From an uncultured Ruminiclostridium sp. (GTDB taxonomy: Bacteria; Bacillota; Clostridia; Oscillospirales; Ruminococcaceae): 44,675 nucleotides of DNA. Location: contig CAKSIR010000003.1 of NCBI GenBank assembly GCA_934462775.1, positions 1 through 44,675 on the forward strand. The letters run 5' to 3'. Below, piece by piece: positions 25,198 through 34,075 of this stretch. The notes below the pieces were generated by a model. The model was not told the DNA's origin. It saw only the letters and a list, made by a program, of their open reading frames with translations, and ran no database searches. Position 1 is the first letter of the stretch; every line of letters begins with the position of its first letter. The translations under genes were made by a program, and so were the position numbers.

Positions 25198-25236
25198 AAA
25201 GGTCTGTCCCGTATTTTGACGGGACAGACCTTTTTG
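25198..25236. terminator. Bidirectional terminator between ireB and the nucleoside ABC operon
   Basis: A 15-bp perfect stem (25198-25212 with 25219-25233, loop of 6) flanked by A and T runs, between two convergent genes. Confidence 0.9.
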
Positions 25237-26193
25237 TTATCTTTCTTCTCTGAAATAGTTGCTGCCGCAGGACGCAGGCTGCGAGTTTTCCTTTGACTGC
25301 TTGATAGACGAAATAACGAGAACCAATGCTGTAATAAGGAACGGAAGCATATCGAATATTGCATTCGGGATAGATATAACGTCCTTTGGAACATAGTATT
25401 TAAGCACGCTGAAGGCGCCAAATACCAGCGAACCGCCGATTGCCCTGAGCGGACTCCATGACGCAAAAATAACCAGTGCAACCGCAATCCAGCCAAGACC
25501 GTTTACGGAGTTTGCCATCCAAACGCCGCCGCAGTAAATCATTGAGCAGTAAGCGCCGCCGATACCGCAGATGCCGCCGCCGACAATGACGTTGATGTAC
25601 TTCATGCGGGTTACGTTAATGCCGAGCGCGTCGGCAGCAGCGGGATTTTCACCCACTGTGCGCAGATTTAAGCCTGTTTTGGTGTGCTTAAGGTAAACGA
25701 ATGCGGCAACCGCAATCACAATGCCGAGATAAACAAACGGCGACTGCGAAAACAGAATTTTTCCGACAATCGGAATATCACTGAGAACAGGGATTGAAAC
25801 GCTGTTAAGCTCAGCGGTGATTTCAGACGGAAGCTTAAGGGAGGAGCTTCCCGAGCTTGTCAGCATATATTCGCCGAAAAAGTTTGAAAGTCCCAAGCCG
25901 AAGATGGTCAGCGTAAGACCAGTAACGTTCTGGTCAGCCATAAAAGTAACAGTAAGCAGCGCGTAAATCGCAGCGCCCAGCGCGCCCGCGAGAAATGCGG
26001 CAACGATTGCGGCGATGGCGTTGTTTGTGTAATATCCTGCCATAAAGCCTGCGCAGGCGCCCATTGCCATCATACCCTCAACGCCTAAGTTAAGGTGTCC
26101 TGCTTTTTCGTTGAGAATTTCGCCGACAGTGCCGTAAAGCAGCGGAATACCTGCTAAAATCGCAGCAGAAATCAGATTTACCCAGAAGTCCAT
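25237..26193 (-). CDS. nupQ: Nucleoside ABC transporter permease (NupQ-like)
   Basis: A 318-residue integral membrane protein with about nine hydrophobic segments, belonging to the BPD_transp_2 permeases. Marker segments are GTVGEILNEKAGHLNLGVEG near the start and VGENPAAADALGINVTRMKY in the cytoplasmic loop that contacts the ATPase. It would form a heterodimeric channel with the preceding permease, importing nucleosides (guanosine-type in Bacillus NupNOPQ). Its ATG overlaps the stop of the upstream permease by one base. It is the last gene of the xpt operon. The substrate is inferred from the operon. Confidence 0.88.
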   Translation of the reverse strand: MDFWVNLISAAILAGIPLLYGTVGEILNEKAGHLNLGVEGMMAMGACAGFMAGYYTNNAIAAIVAAFLAGALGAAIYALLTVTFMADQNVTGLTLTIFGLGLSNFFGEYMLTSSGSSSLKLPSEITAELNSVSIPVLSDIPIVGKILFSQSPFVYLGIVIAVAAFVYLKHTKTGLNLRTVGENPAAADALGINVTRMKYINVIVGGGICGIGGAYCSMIYCGGVWMANSVNGLGWIAVALVIFASWSPLRAIGGSLVFGAFSVLKYYVPKDVISIPNAIFDMLPFLITALVLVISSIKQSKENSQPASCGSNYFREER

Positions 26194-27290
26194 TATTCCG
26201 CCACCTCCTTATTTTTTTTGCGCACAATGAATTTGTATCTGATGAAGAATTCGCAGGCAAGCACGAAGAACAGGATAATTCCCTGCAAAACGTCGCTGCA
26301 GTAGCTTGAAAGCCCGAAATTCGACTGTAAAACCGAGCTGCCCTTTTCAAGGATTGCAAAAAGGAACGACACAACCACGATTCCGAACGGGTTAAGCTTT
26401 GCAAGCCATGCAACGATAATTGCCGTAAATCCCACGCCGCCTGCAACAGAGGTCGCAAGGGTCATATCCGAGCCGGTCGCCTGAACCATGCCGCCGATAC
26501 CGCAGATTGCGCCCGAAAGGAACATTGTCTTAAGCATGATTTTCTTAGGATTCATGCCGGCGTAGCGCGCAGTTGCGTGGCTTTCGGAAACAACGCTGAT
26601 TTCATAGCCGCTCTTGGTGAATTTCAGATAAACAAATACGAAAACTGCAATTATGATTGCGACAATCCAGCCGCTCTGAATACCGAACACCTGATCAAGC
26701 TGCGCATTCTTATCAAAGCGTGCAATTTTCGGGAAACCGCCCGACTCAGGGTCAGCCCATGGACCGTCACGCAGAAATACGATAAGGTCAAGGGCAATGT
26801 AGTTCAGCATAAGCGTGAACAGAGTTTCGTTAGTTCCGAACTTCGCCTTGAAAAAAGCAGGAATAAGTCCCCAAAGACCGCCTCCCAGCGCGCCGAAGAG
26901 GAACATTAACGTAAGCAGCAGCCAGTGCGGCATATCCGAATGGAACAACGCAAAATACGAGGCGAAGATTGCGCCCATAATAATCTGTCCCTCAGCGCCT
27001 ATGTTCCAGAACTTCATCTTGAACGCAAGAGTGATACCGAGCGCAGAAATAAGCAGCGGAATACAGATTTTTACCGTACCCTGTATCGCCATTGTGGAAC
27101 GGAACGCACCGGAAATTATAGTTGCGTATGCGTCAAAGGGATTTGTGCCGATCGCCAGAATGAACAGACCTCCTGCAACGATTGCCAGCAGAACCGAGCC
27201 GAATCTGAGCAGCAGCGTCTGTTTTTTTGTAAGCTCGGTTCGCTTGGCGATACGAATCAGTGGCTCTTTAATTTTCTTTGCCTCACTCAT
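26193..27290 (-). CDS. nupP: Nucleoside ABC transporter permease (NupP-like)
   Basis: A 365-residue membrane permease of the same family as its downstream partner, with an extra N-terminal cytoplasmic segment. Marker segments: GTVKICIPLLISALGITLAF, FWNIGAEGQIIMGA, and a VVSESHATARYAGMNPKKIM coupling loop. The start at 27290 (MSEAKK) is chosen because GGGAGG lies 8 bases upstream; an earlier ATG at 27311 lacks this. It overlaps the end of the ATPase gene by eight bases (ATGAGTGA), indicating coupled translation. Confidence 0.88.
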   Translation of the reverse strand: MSEAKKIKEPLIRIAKRTELTKKQTLLLRFGSVLLAIVAGGLFILAIGTNPFDAYATIISGAFRSTMAIQGTVKICIPLLISALGITLAFKMKFWNIGAEGQIIMGAIFASYFALFHSDMPHWLLLTLMFLFGALGGGLWGLIPAFFKAKFGTNETLFTLMLNYIALDLIVFLRDGPWADPESGGFPKIARFDKNAQLDQVFGIQSGWIVAIIIAVFVFVYLKFTKSGYEISVVSESHATARYAGMNPKKIMLKTMFLSGAICGIGGMVQATGSDMTLATSVAGGVGFTAIIVAWLAKLNPFGIVVVSFLFAILEKGSSVLQSNFGLSSYCSDVLQGIILFFVLACEFFIRYKFIVRKKNKEVAE

Positions 27291-28836
27291 CAGCCCGTCC
27301 TCCCTTTTCAATAAATATATCGGCGTCGCCTAAATCCGTGCCGGTCATAAGCAGACCCAGCTGCTCCTTTGTTGCCTTTCTTGCGTCAACAACTCCCGCA
27401 ACCCTGCCGTGGCACAGCACGATAATCTTGTCCGCAAGCTCGAGCAGTACGTCCAGATCCTCGCCGATAAACAGCACTGCAACGTTTTTCTTTTTCTGCT
27501 CGTTGAGCATATTATATATGTTGTATGAGGAGTTGATGTCAAGCCCTCGAACAGGATAAGCGGTTATCAGCAGATTCGGGTGGGACTCGATTTCACGTCC
27601 CAGCAGTACCTTCTGAACGTTGCCGCCGGATAACATTCTTACAGGAGTTTCCGTGCTCGGAGTCTTTATTTCAAGCTCGGTTATCAGCTTTTCCGAAAGC
27701 TTTTTTGCAGGCGCTCTGTCAACGAAAGGACCTTTGCCGTCCTTGTAGCTTTTCAGCATTACGTTGTCAGTCATGCCCATTGACGCAACCAGACCCATTC
27801 CAAGCCGATCCTCAGGTACAAAGCTCATGCTTATGCCCAGGTCGATAATTTCCTTAGGAGTTTTGCCCACTATGTTCTGCTTTTTATAAAGTATTGCGCC
27901 CTCTTCAACGTCCACAAGACCTGCGATAGATTCGCAGATTTCCTTTTGTCCGCTGCCTGCAATACCTGCAACGCCAAGAATCTCGCCGCTGCAAATATCA
28001 AAGGTTACGTCCTTTAACCCCATTGAGCCGTCAGGCTTCTTTACGGAAAGGTGGAATACATTAAGGAGCGGCGTCGGATTAACAGGCTCCGGACGATCAA
28101 TAGACAAGCTGACCGGACGTCCTACCATAAGCTCTGTAAGGTGCTTTTCGTCGGTTTCGGCGGTGTTTACCGTTTCCACGCTCTGACCTTTTCTGAGAAT
28201 GGTGACACGGTCGCTGATTGCCATAACCTCGTTCAGCTTGTGGGTGATGATGATTATTGCGCAGCCCTCGGACTTCATTCTGCGGAGAATTGCAAAAAGT
28301 TTTTCCGTTTCCTGCGGCGTAAGAACTGCGGTAGGCTCGTCAAGAATGAGAATCCTTGCTCCGCGGTAGATGACCTTGAGGATTTCAACTGTCTGCTTCT
28401 CGGAAACGGACATATTGTAAATCTTCTTCACAGGATCAACCTCCAGCTGAAGCTTCTGACTGATTTCGGTGATTTCCTTTTTCAGCTCGCTGCGCTTTTT
28501 CATTCTGCCCTTTGTGCCGGCAATAATGTTGTCCATTGCCGTGAATACTTCAACCAGCTTGAAATGCTGATGTATCATGCCTATTCCAAGCTCGATGGAA
28601 TCCTCAGGCGAATGGATTGAAACCTCCTGACCGCCTACGAAAATCTGACCCTTGTCCTGATGATATATGCCCGACAGCATATTCATAAGCGTGGTCTTGC
28701 CGGAGCCGTTTTCACCAAGCAGCGCAAGTATTTCGCCGTACTTCAAAGTTATGTTTATATTGTCGTTTGCAACAACAGAACCAAATGTTTTGGTAATCCC
28801 GCGGCACTCGATAGCATAATTTGTGTCATTAGCCAT
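27283..28836 (-). CDS. nupO: Nucleoside ABC transporter ATP-binding protein (NupO-like)
   Basis: A 517-residue protein with two fused ATP-binding domains, as in ribose- and nucleoside-type importers. The first has Walker A GENGSGKTT (41-49), the signature MSVSEKQ in place of LSGGQ, and LILDEPTAVLTPQE. The second has a degenerate Walker A (GIAGSGQKE) and LSGGNVQK, then LLITAYPVRGLD in place of a full Walker B, so probably only one site hydrolyses ATP. The start at 28836 (MANDTNY) has AAGGA upstream; the frame extends 31 codons further across a terminator hairpin and is not used. Confidence 0.92.
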   Translation of the reverse strand: MANDTNYAIECRGITKTFGSVVANDNINITLKYGEILALLGENGSGKTTLMNMLSGIYHQDKGQIFVGGQEVSIHSPEDSIELGIGMIHQHFKLVEVFTAMDNIIAGTKGRMKKRSELKKEITEISQKLQLEVDPVKKIYNMSVSEKQTVEILKVIYRGARILILDEPTAVLTPQETEKLFAILRRMKSEGCAIIIITHKLNEVMAISDRVTILRKGQSVETVNTAETDEKHLTELMVGRPVSLSIDRPEPVNPTPLLNVFHLSVKKPDGSMGLKDVTFDICSGEILGVAGIAGSGQKEICESIAGLVDVEEGAILYKKQNIVGKTPKEIIDLGISMSFVPEDRLGMGLVASMGMTDNVMLKSYKDGKGPFVDRAPAKKLSEKLITELEIKTPSTETPVRMLSGGNVQKVLLGREIESHPNLLITAYPVRGLDINSSYNIYNMLNEQKKKNVAVLFIGEDLDVLLELADKIIVLCHGRVAGVVDARKATKEQLGLLMTGTDLGDADIFIEKGGRADE

Positions 28837-28889
28837 TGTATTGTTCCTTTCCTTATCGGATTTTCCAAAAACTGTGATTATCAAAATTA

Positions 28890-28917
28890 CCCCACAGGCA
28901 TATTCCTGCCTGTGGGG
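28890..28917 (-). terminator. Attenuating hairpin between the binding-protein and ATPase genes
   Basis: An 11-bp perfect stem (28890-28900 with 28907-28917, loop of 6) followed on the minus strand by TAATTTTG. Within an operon such partial terminators raise the lipoprotein level above that of the transporter. Confidence 0.7.
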
Positions 28918-28941
28918 ATAATTCTGCAATTGTAAAACTGA

Positions 28942-30144
28942 TTACTTAACTTCTACGTTCTTGTAGTACCAGTTGATGCCGCCTGTGATTGTAGCGTCGT
29001 CAAGTGTGCTGCCTTCAAGACCTACTGTTGAGCCGTCGTTAGCTTCCATTACGCCGTCAAATACGTTGAATGAACCGTCCATGATAGACTTTCTTGCTTC
29101 TTCAACCTTTTCGGAAATACCATCAGCAACGATGTCACTGTTGAGAGGTGAAATGTCAACTAAGCCTTCAGCCATACCGCCGTAATAGTTGGAGCAGTCC
29201 CAAGTACCGTCAATAAGCTCCTTAACAGCTTCTGTGTAGTAAGCCGACCAGTTCCAGATAACGGATGTGAGTGTAGCCTTTGGTGCGTCAACGCTCATAT
29301 CTGTGTTGTAGCCGATACCGTAAACGCCTGCCTTTTCAGCTTCAAGCTGCGGGTTAGGTGTGTCGCAGTGCTGAGCGATAACGTCGCAGCCTTCAGCGAT
29401 AAGCGCTACTGCGCAGTTTGTTTCTTCTGTCGGGCTGTACCAAGAGTTTGTAACCTTAACATAAACCTTAGCGTCAGGGTTTACCGAAGCAACGCCAAGT
29501 GCGAATGCGTCAATACCGCCTGTAACTTCTGAGTTTTCAGAACCCATAGCGGCTACATAGCCGATAAGGTTTGTCTTTGTGGACATACCTGCAACAATGC
29601 CGGAAAGGTATCTTGCCTGGTAGATTCTGCCGAAGTAGTTGTTCATGTTCTTGCCGTTGTTCTTGTAGCCTGTACCGTGTGAGAATACAACGTCAGGGAA
29701 TTCTTCGGCAAGTGCTTCCATTGTATCCATGTAGCCCCAGCTTGTACCGAAAATAACGTTGCAGCCTTCTTCGATGCACTCTCTGATTGCTGTTTCTGTC
29801 GCTGTCGGGTCGCCGTCGGAAACGTTGTTCTTTCTTACGATCTGGCTGTCCTCAAGACCGAGGTTTGCCTGCATACCCTGAATACCTAAATCATGAGCGT
29901 ATGTGTAGCCTGAACCGTCGGCAGGATTACCGATATGGATAACGCCGATCTTTAAGTCTTCCTTAGCAATCTTCTTGCCTGTTGCGGCAGCGTCTGCTGC
30001 GTCGTTGCCTTCGGTTGCAGCTGTTGTTGCAGCAGCGTCGCCGTTTTCCGTTGTTGTATCAGCTGTGTTGCCGCCGCAGGCTGTTACTGCGAAAAGCATT
30101 GTTGCCGATGCAAGAACTGCAGCTAAAATCTTCTTTAACTTCAT
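28942..30144 (-). CDS. nupN: BMP-family nucleoside-binding lipoprotein
   Basis: A 400-residue substrate-binding lipoprotein of the BMP/PnrA/NupN family. Residues 1-22 form a lipoprotein signal with lipobox VTAC (Cys23 lipidated). A low-complexity Thr/Ala-rich linker follows (~24-55), then the periplasmic-binding fold: IGVIHIGNPADGSGYTYAHD, CNVIFGTSWGYMD, VFSHGTGYKN and NLIGYVAAMGSEN. It captures purine nucleosides outside the membrane for the ABC importer encoded downstream. A partial terminator follows the gene. Confidence 0.92.
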   Translation of the reverse strand: MKLKKILAAVLASATMLFAVTACGGNTADTTTENGDAAATTAATEGNDAADAAATGKKIAKEDLKIGVIHIGNPADGSGYTYAHDLGIQGMQANLGLEDSQIVRKNNVSDGDPTATETAIRECIEEGCNVIFGTSWGYMDTMEALAEEFPDVVFSHGTGYKNNGKNMNNYFGRIYQARYLSGIVAGMSTKTNLIGYVAAMGSENSEVTGGIDAFALGVASVNPDAKVYVKVTNSWYSPTEETNCAVALIAEGCDVIAQHCDTPNPQLEAEKAGVYGIGYNTDMSVDAPKATLTSVIWNWSAYYTEAVKELIDGTWDCSNYYGGMAEGLVDISPLNSDIVADGISEKVEEARKSIMDGSFNVFDGVMEANDGSTVGLEGSTLDDATITGGINWYYKNVEVK

Positions 30145-30200
30145 TTCCTTTTCTTCTCCTTTTGGTCCTTTTGTTTATTAAAAACAGCCTCTTGCTGTCT

Positions 30201-30773
30201 TTATCTGAATTTTACGCCTGTTTCAACGTCCATACTGTCAACGATGGCAAGGCTTTCAACGCGGATTCCCTTTTCGCGCACCGTTTTTCCGCCAATCTGG
30301 AAGCCCTTTTCGATAACAATTCCCGCTCCAACAAGCTCGGCGCCCGACTGCTTTACAATGTCGGCAAGACCCAGCAGCGCACAGCCGTTGGCAAGGAAGT
30401 CGTCGATAATAAGCACCTTATCGCTGGGGTGAAGGAACTTCTTTGAAACGATAATATCGTAAACCTTGCCTTTTGTGAAGGAAGTTACCTTTGATGTGAA
30501 CACTTCGCCGTCAATGTTCTTGCTTTCGGTTTTCTTTGCAAAAACAACGGGGCATTTGAAGGACTGCGCAGCAACGCAGGCAATGCCGATACCTGAAGCC
30601 TCGATAGTAAGGATTTTGTTTATTTCGCAGTCGCTGAAACGGCGCTTAAATTCCTTACCGATTTCGCCGAAAAGCTCAACATCCATCTGATGATTCAAAA
30701 AAGAATCGACCTTAAGAATATTGCCTTCCTTAACAATTCCGTCTTTGCGGATTCTCTCTTTAAGAAGCTCCAT
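30201..30773 (-). CDS. xpt: Xanthine phosphoribosyltransferase
   Basis: A 190-residue purine salvage enzyme that joins xanthine to PRPP, giving XMP. It has the Xpt N-terminus ([19 protein letters not shown]), the base-recognition TIEASGIG stretch and the PRPP loop [14 protein letters not shown]. The length fits. As first gene of the operon with the BMP lipoprotein and ABC importer, it indicates import plus salvage of purine nucleosides or bases. I searched the 250-base upstream region for the conserved parts of a purine riboswitch and did not find them. A GTAAACGTTTT operator-like site lies at 30812-30822. Confidence 0.93.
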   Translation of the reverse strand: MELLKERIRKDGIVKEGNILKVDSFLNHQMDVELFGEIGKEFKRRFSDCEINKILTIEASGIGIACVAAQSFKCPVVFAKKTESKNIDGEVFTSKVTSFTKGKVYDIIVSKKFLHPSDKVLIIDDFLANGCALLGLADIVKQSGAELVGAGIVIEKGFQIGGKTVREKGIRVESLAIVDSMDVETGVKFR

Positions 30774-30811
30774 TATAGTATATTCCCTTTCCCTGACGAA
30801 ATATATCGCAA

Positions 30812-30822
30812 GTAAACGTTTT
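30812..30822. promoter_or_regulatory. LacI/PurR-type operator-like site upstream of xpt
   Basis: GTAAACGTTTT holds the AAACGTTT palindrome and is identical over 11 bases to the site before the GH74 gene (8203-8213). It lies 39 bases before the xpt start. The promoter itself was not identified with confidence in this A+T-rich gap (30774-30991). Confidence 0.35.
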
Positions 30823-30991
30823 TATCAAATATATCAAAAATTATAACTTATTATGCCGAATTTTGCAAGTAGTAAAAGCAAAAAATATTGACATAATTAA
30901 CAGGCTCATTTTGTGAATTTTTCACTTTTTAATTATTCAAAATGTAATTTGCAATCATTAAATATAAAAAAGCTCGGAGAACTCCTATATA

Positions 30992-31021
30992 AAAAGGCTC
31001 TCCTTTTACAGAGAGCCTTTT
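30992..31021 (-). terminator. Terminator of the ylxM-ffh-rpsP-khpA operon
   Basis: An 11-bp perfect stem (30992-31002 with 31011-31021), 2 bases past the khpA stop codon, running into a T-stretch on the minus strand. Confidence 0.85.
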
Positions 31022-31023
31022 TA

Positions 31024-31257
31024 TCAGTCAATTTCAACCATAACCTTCTGGTTGTATCTTACAGCACCGGCGCGCATGATTGTTCTGATTGCCTTAGCAA
31101 TGCGACCCTGCTTGCCGATTACTCTGCCCATGTCGTCAGGAGCAACGTGTAAGTGATAAACAGTTGTACCTTCCTCGTTGGGCTCATCAACGGTAACGGA
31201 GATTGCGGACTTATCGTCAACAAGTTCCTCTACCATTGCCTTTAAAAGTTCTTCCAT
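31024..31257 (-). CDS. khpA: KhpA RNA-binding KH-domain protein
   Basis: A 77-residue single KH-domain protein (YlqC/KhpA). The GxxG loop is in MGRVIGKQGRIAKAIRTIMR, which binds single-stranded RNA. In Gram-positive bacteria KhpA pairs with KhpB/Jag and affects cell division and envelope genes. It lies 42 bases after rpsP, the usual arrangement in Firmicutes, and ends the operon. Confidence 0.95.
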   Translation of the reverse strand: MEELLKAMVEELVDDKSAISVTVDEPNEEGTTVYHLHVAPDDMGRVIGKQGRIAKAIRTIMRAGAVRYNQKVMVEID

Positions 31258-31299
31258 ATTGATTCCTTTCCTGCGGGGCAGACCTCAATATCTGCAAGA

Positions 31300-31545
31300 T
31301 TAACCAATAATACCGTTGTTCTTGAATAATCTCTTAACAGTATCAGTTGGCTGAGCGCCTTTCTTGATCCAGTCCTGAGCCTTTTCAGCGTCAACCTTTA
31401 CTTCAGCCGGATCAACGTTAGGGTTGTAGAAACCGATTTCTTCGATGAAACGGCCGTCACGCGGGAAACGTGAATCTGCTACTACTACTCTGTAAAAAGG
31501 AGCCTTCTTAGCGCCCATTCTTCTAAGTCTGATTTTTACTGCCAT
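31300..31545 (-). CDS. rpsP: 30S ribosomal protein S16
   Basis: An 81-residue ribosomal protein with the standard start [20 protein letters not shown], the [20 protein letters not shown] segment and a YNPN turn. It binds 16S rRNA early in assembly of the small subunit. It stands between ffh and khpA, as in most Firmicutes, and GGAGG precedes its start. Confidence 0.98.
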   Translation of the reverse strand: MAVKIRLRRMGAKKAPFYRVVVADSRFPRDGRFIEEIGFYNPNVDPAEVKVDAEKAQDWIKKGAQPTDTVKRLFKNNGIIG

Positions 31546-31610
31546 TTTTGTGTTCCTCCATAAATTAAATTATCTCTTATATATTCAATGCTGATTTGCA
31601 TTAAAACCAA

Positions 31611-32960
31611 TTAAAACGGCGGCATTCCGCCCATATTCATCGGGAACTTCGGGAAGCGCTTCTTCTTTCCGCCTTTCATTCCCATTTGCTTCATCATTTT
31701 CTGCATCATGTCAAACTGCTTGAGCAGCTGATTTACGTCCTCGACCTTTGTGCCTGAACCCGCTGCGATTCTGCGCTTGCGCTTTGCGTCAATGATTGAC
31801 GGCTTTTCGCGTTCCTTTTTGGTCATTGACATGATTATCGCCTTGGTTCGCGGCATTTTCTTTTCGTCAATGTCCTCTTCCTTGATTTTTCCGCTTACGC
31901 CCGGAATCATGTTGATAAGCGAGCTGATGCTGCCCATCTTTTCTATCTGATTGAACTGCGCCAGAAGGTCGTTCATATCAAACTTGTTTTCCTGCATTTT
32001 CTTTGCAAGGCGGAGCTGTTCTTTTTCGTCAACCGTGTTCTTCGCTTTTTCAATAAGGCTCAGAACGTCGCCCATGCCGAGAATCCTCGACGCCATTCTG
32101 TCAGGGTGGAAAGGCTCCAGATCGTCCAGCTTTTCGCCGATACCGGAAAACTTTATCGGCTTTCCCGTTACTGCAAGAACCGATAACGCCGCGCCGCCTC
32201 TTGTGTCGCCGTCAAGCTTTGTAAGAATAACGCCGCTGATTTCCAGCGCTTCGTTGAAGCTTTTTGCAACGTTTACCGCGTCCTGACCCGTCATTGAGTC
32301 AACAACGAGAAGGATTTCATTTGGCTGAGTTTCCTCCTTGATGTTTTTAAGCTCGTCCATAAGCTGCTCGTCAATGTGCAGACGGCCTGCGGTATCCAGA
32401 ATAACAACGTCGTAGCCGTTGTCCTTGGCAAACTTGATACTTTCCTTTGCAATCCTGACAGGGTTTTCCTGCCCCATTTCAAAGACCTTTGTATCAGCCT
32501 TTTCGCCCACGATTTTCAACTGGTCGATAGCAGCCGGACGGTAAATGTCGCAGGCAACCAGCAGCGGACGTCTGTTCTGGGTTTTGAGCCATTTTGCAAG
32601 CTTTGCGGAGTGCGTTGTTTTACCTGCACCCTGCAAACCGCACATCATAATCACGCAAGGCGGCTTTGACGGAAAGTCGATTTTCGCGTTGGTTTCACCC
32701 ATGAGCTTTACAAGCTCTTCGTGTACTATATCAATAACCTGCTGCGCAGGCGTCAGGCTGTTCATAACCTCGGAGCCTATCGCTCTTTCGGTAACGGTAT
32801 TTACGAAGTCCTTTACTACCTTGAAGCTTACGTCCGCTTCAAGAAGAGCCATTCTGACCTCGCGCATTGCGTCCTTTACGTCTTTTTCGCTCAGCTTGCC
32901 GTGACCCTTTAAGTTCTTGAAAACCTTGCCGAGCTTTTCCGATAATCCCTCAAATGCCAT
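31611..32960 (-). CDS. ffh: Signal recognition particle protein Ffh
   Basis: A 449-residue GTPase of the signal recognition particle, which brings nascent membrane and secreted proteins to FtsY. It has an N-terminal helical domain, then the G domain (GLQGAGKTTHSAKLA, DTAGRLHIDEQLM, TKLDGDTRGGAA). The C-terminal M domain has Met-rich ends (MMQKMMKQMGMKGG) that bind signal peptides and 4.5S RNA. The start at 32960 follows AAGGAGG by 7 bases; the frame's earlier TTG is not used. It lies 12 bases downstream of ylxM. Confidence 0.97.
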   Translation of the reverse strand: MAFEGLSEKLGKVFKNLKGHGKLSEKDVKDAMREVRMALLEADVSFKVVKDFVNTVTERAIGSEVMNSLTPAQQVIDIVHEELVKLMGETNAKIDFPSKPPCVIMMCGLQGAGKTTHSAKLAKWLKTQNRRPLLVACDIYRPAAIDQLKIVGEKADTKVFEMGQENPVRIAKESIKFAKDNGYDVVILDTAGRLHIDEQLMDELKNIKEETQPNEILLVVDSMTGQDAVNVAKSFNEALEISGVILTKLDGDTRGGAALSVLAVTGKPIKFSGIGEKLDDLEPFHPDRMASRILGMGDVLSLIEKAKNTVDEKEQLRLAKKMQENKFDMNDLLAQFNQIEKMGSISSLINMIPGVSGKIKEEDIDEKKMPRTKAIIMSMTKKEREKPSIIDAKRKRRIAAGSGTKVEDVNQLLKQFDMMQKMMKQMGMKGGKKKRFPKFPMNMGGMPPF

Positions 32961-32972
32961 TTGCAAGCCTCC

Positions 32973-33314
32973 TTACAGTTTTGATTTTATATCCGACAGC
33001 GTTTTTTCGATTTGTTCCATAACCGTTCTGTCGCTGATTTCTGCTTTGTATATCAGTTTTTCAAGCTGCGTAATGTCCTTGTCGAGCTGATGAAGTCTGC
33101 GGGCAAGCCCCAGCTGCTCCTCAAGCTCAAGCAACTTCGCTTCGCTTTTCTTAATACAGTTCAGCACGCCCTGCCTTGTAATTCCCGTTTCCTCGGAAAT
33201 TTCGCCAAGCGACAGGTCCGCTTCGTAATAAAGCGAGAGCGTTTCACGCTGCTTTTCCGTCAGCAGCGAACCGTAAAAATCAAGAAGAACGGTCGTGTTC
33301 AGATCCTTTGGCAT
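32973..33314 (-). CDS. ylxM: YlxM-family helix-turn-helix protein
   Basis: A 113-residue protein with a sigma-region-4-like helix-turn-helix (LTEKQRETLSLYYEADLSLG, then TRQGVLNCI) and a C-terminal coiled coil. YlxM is regularly encoded before ffh and is thought to modulate the SRP pathway. Here it is the first gene of the operon, with a TTGACA-16-TATAAT promoter that overlaps the end of the upstream GtrA-like gene. Confidence 0.93.
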   Translation of the reverse strand: MPKDLNTTVLLDFYGSLLTEKQRETLSLYYEADLSLGEISEETGITRQGVLNCIKKSEAKLLELEEQLGLARRLHQLDKDITQLEKLIYKAEISDRTVMEQIEKTLSDIKSKL

Positions 33315-33363
33315 TGCCGCTCCTCCTATCTGTAAACCTAATTGGATTTACACTGACTTTATT

Positions 33364-33391
33364 ATTATAGCACAGAAAATCCGATTGTCAA
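33364..33391 (-). promoter_or_regulatory. Promoter of the ylxM-ffh-rpsP-khpA operon
   Basis: On the minus strand, perfect TTGACA (33386-33391) and TATAAT (33364-33369) with a 16-base spacer. The -35 box overlaps the stop codon of the GtrA-like gene. Confidence 0.8.
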
Positions 33392-33933
33392 GAGTTTTTT
33401 GGAGATTTTTTGCGGAAAACAAAAAGTTTTGAAAACACATAGTTCAGCACAAGCACAAAAACGCTGGAAACCGCCTTTGCGAAGAATTCGTACAGCGCGT
33501 TTGAAATCCCCGGCAGATCCACCATGAGGTACATAATTATAATGTCCGCAAACAGAGTAAGCGCTCTCGCTCCGTAAAACGAAGCGCATTCGGCTGCAAT
33601 TTTCCCAAAGCCTTTAGCCTTGCTTTCAAACACCCATTTTCTGTTAGTAATATATGCAAACGTAACGGAGCATATCCACGACAGGATAACAGGCAGCGCA
33701 GTGTTGCTTTCAACGCCGAAAACGGCAGTAAGGCTGAATATCCATTTGAGAAAACCGGGAACGCTGTCCGCATTCGGAAATATCCAGCGGAAAATGTAAT
33801 ACGCTGCAAAGGATACGACCGTTGTAAGCACGCCGAAAAAAACGTACCTGAAAATCTCCTTGTACTGTCGGTACATGGTTTTCCAGTTCTTCGGGTGCAT
33901 TGCAAGCTTAATTATTTCAAGAACCTTTTTCAT
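33388..33933 (-). CDS. GtrA-like membrane protein
   Basis: A 181-residue protein with four membrane segments of the GtrA/DPMS family: YVFFGVLTTVVSFAAYYIF, VILSWICSVTFAYITNRKWVF, a LFADIIIMYLMV stretch and VFVLVLNYVFSKLFVF. The motif FAYITNRKWVFES is characteristic. Family members move or help flip polyprenyl-linked sugars for cell-surface glycan decoration. The start at 33933 is chosen because AAGGA lies before it. It has its own promoter and is divergent from the CNNM gene; no glycosyltransferase adjoins it. Confidence 0.88.
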   Translation of the reverse strand: MKKVLEIIKLAMHPKNWKTMYRQYKEIFRYVFFGVLTTVVSFAAYYIFRWIFPNADSVPGFLKWIFSLTAVFGVESNTALPVILSWICSVTFAYITNRKWVFESKAKGFGKIAAECASFYGARALTLFADIIIMYLMVDLPGISNALYEFFAKAVSSVFVLVLNYVFSKLFVFRKKSPKNS

Positions 33934-33966
33934 AGCTTTTTCCTTTTTTATCAATTTACTGATTCG

Positions 33967-33995
33967 ATAATACTACTTTTTCGGTAATTTTGCAA
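33967..33995 (-). promoter_or_regulatory. Promoter of the GtrA-like gene
   Basis: On the minus strand, TTGCAA (33990-33995), 17 bases, then TATTAT (33967-33972), 33 bases before the start. It lies back to back with the divergent promoter at 34018. Confidence 0.6.
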
Positions 33996-34017
33996 CAGGA
34001 AAATGTGCGGTTTTGTC

Positions 34018-34046
34018 TTGACATACATATTAAAATGTGTTTTAAT
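34018..34046 (+). promoter_or_regulatory. Promoter of the CNNM/CBS gene
   Basis: Perfect TTGACA (34018-34023), 17 bases, then TTTAAT (34041-34046), 29 bases before the start at 34076. Confidence 0.7.
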
Positions 34047-34075
34047 ATAAGAAACATTTTTTAACGGAGTAATAT

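Noticed and set aside
24924..25496. 190-codon minus-strand open frame across ireB and the permease gene
   Set aside because: It runs antisense to ireB and through a strong terminator, and has no recognisable motif.
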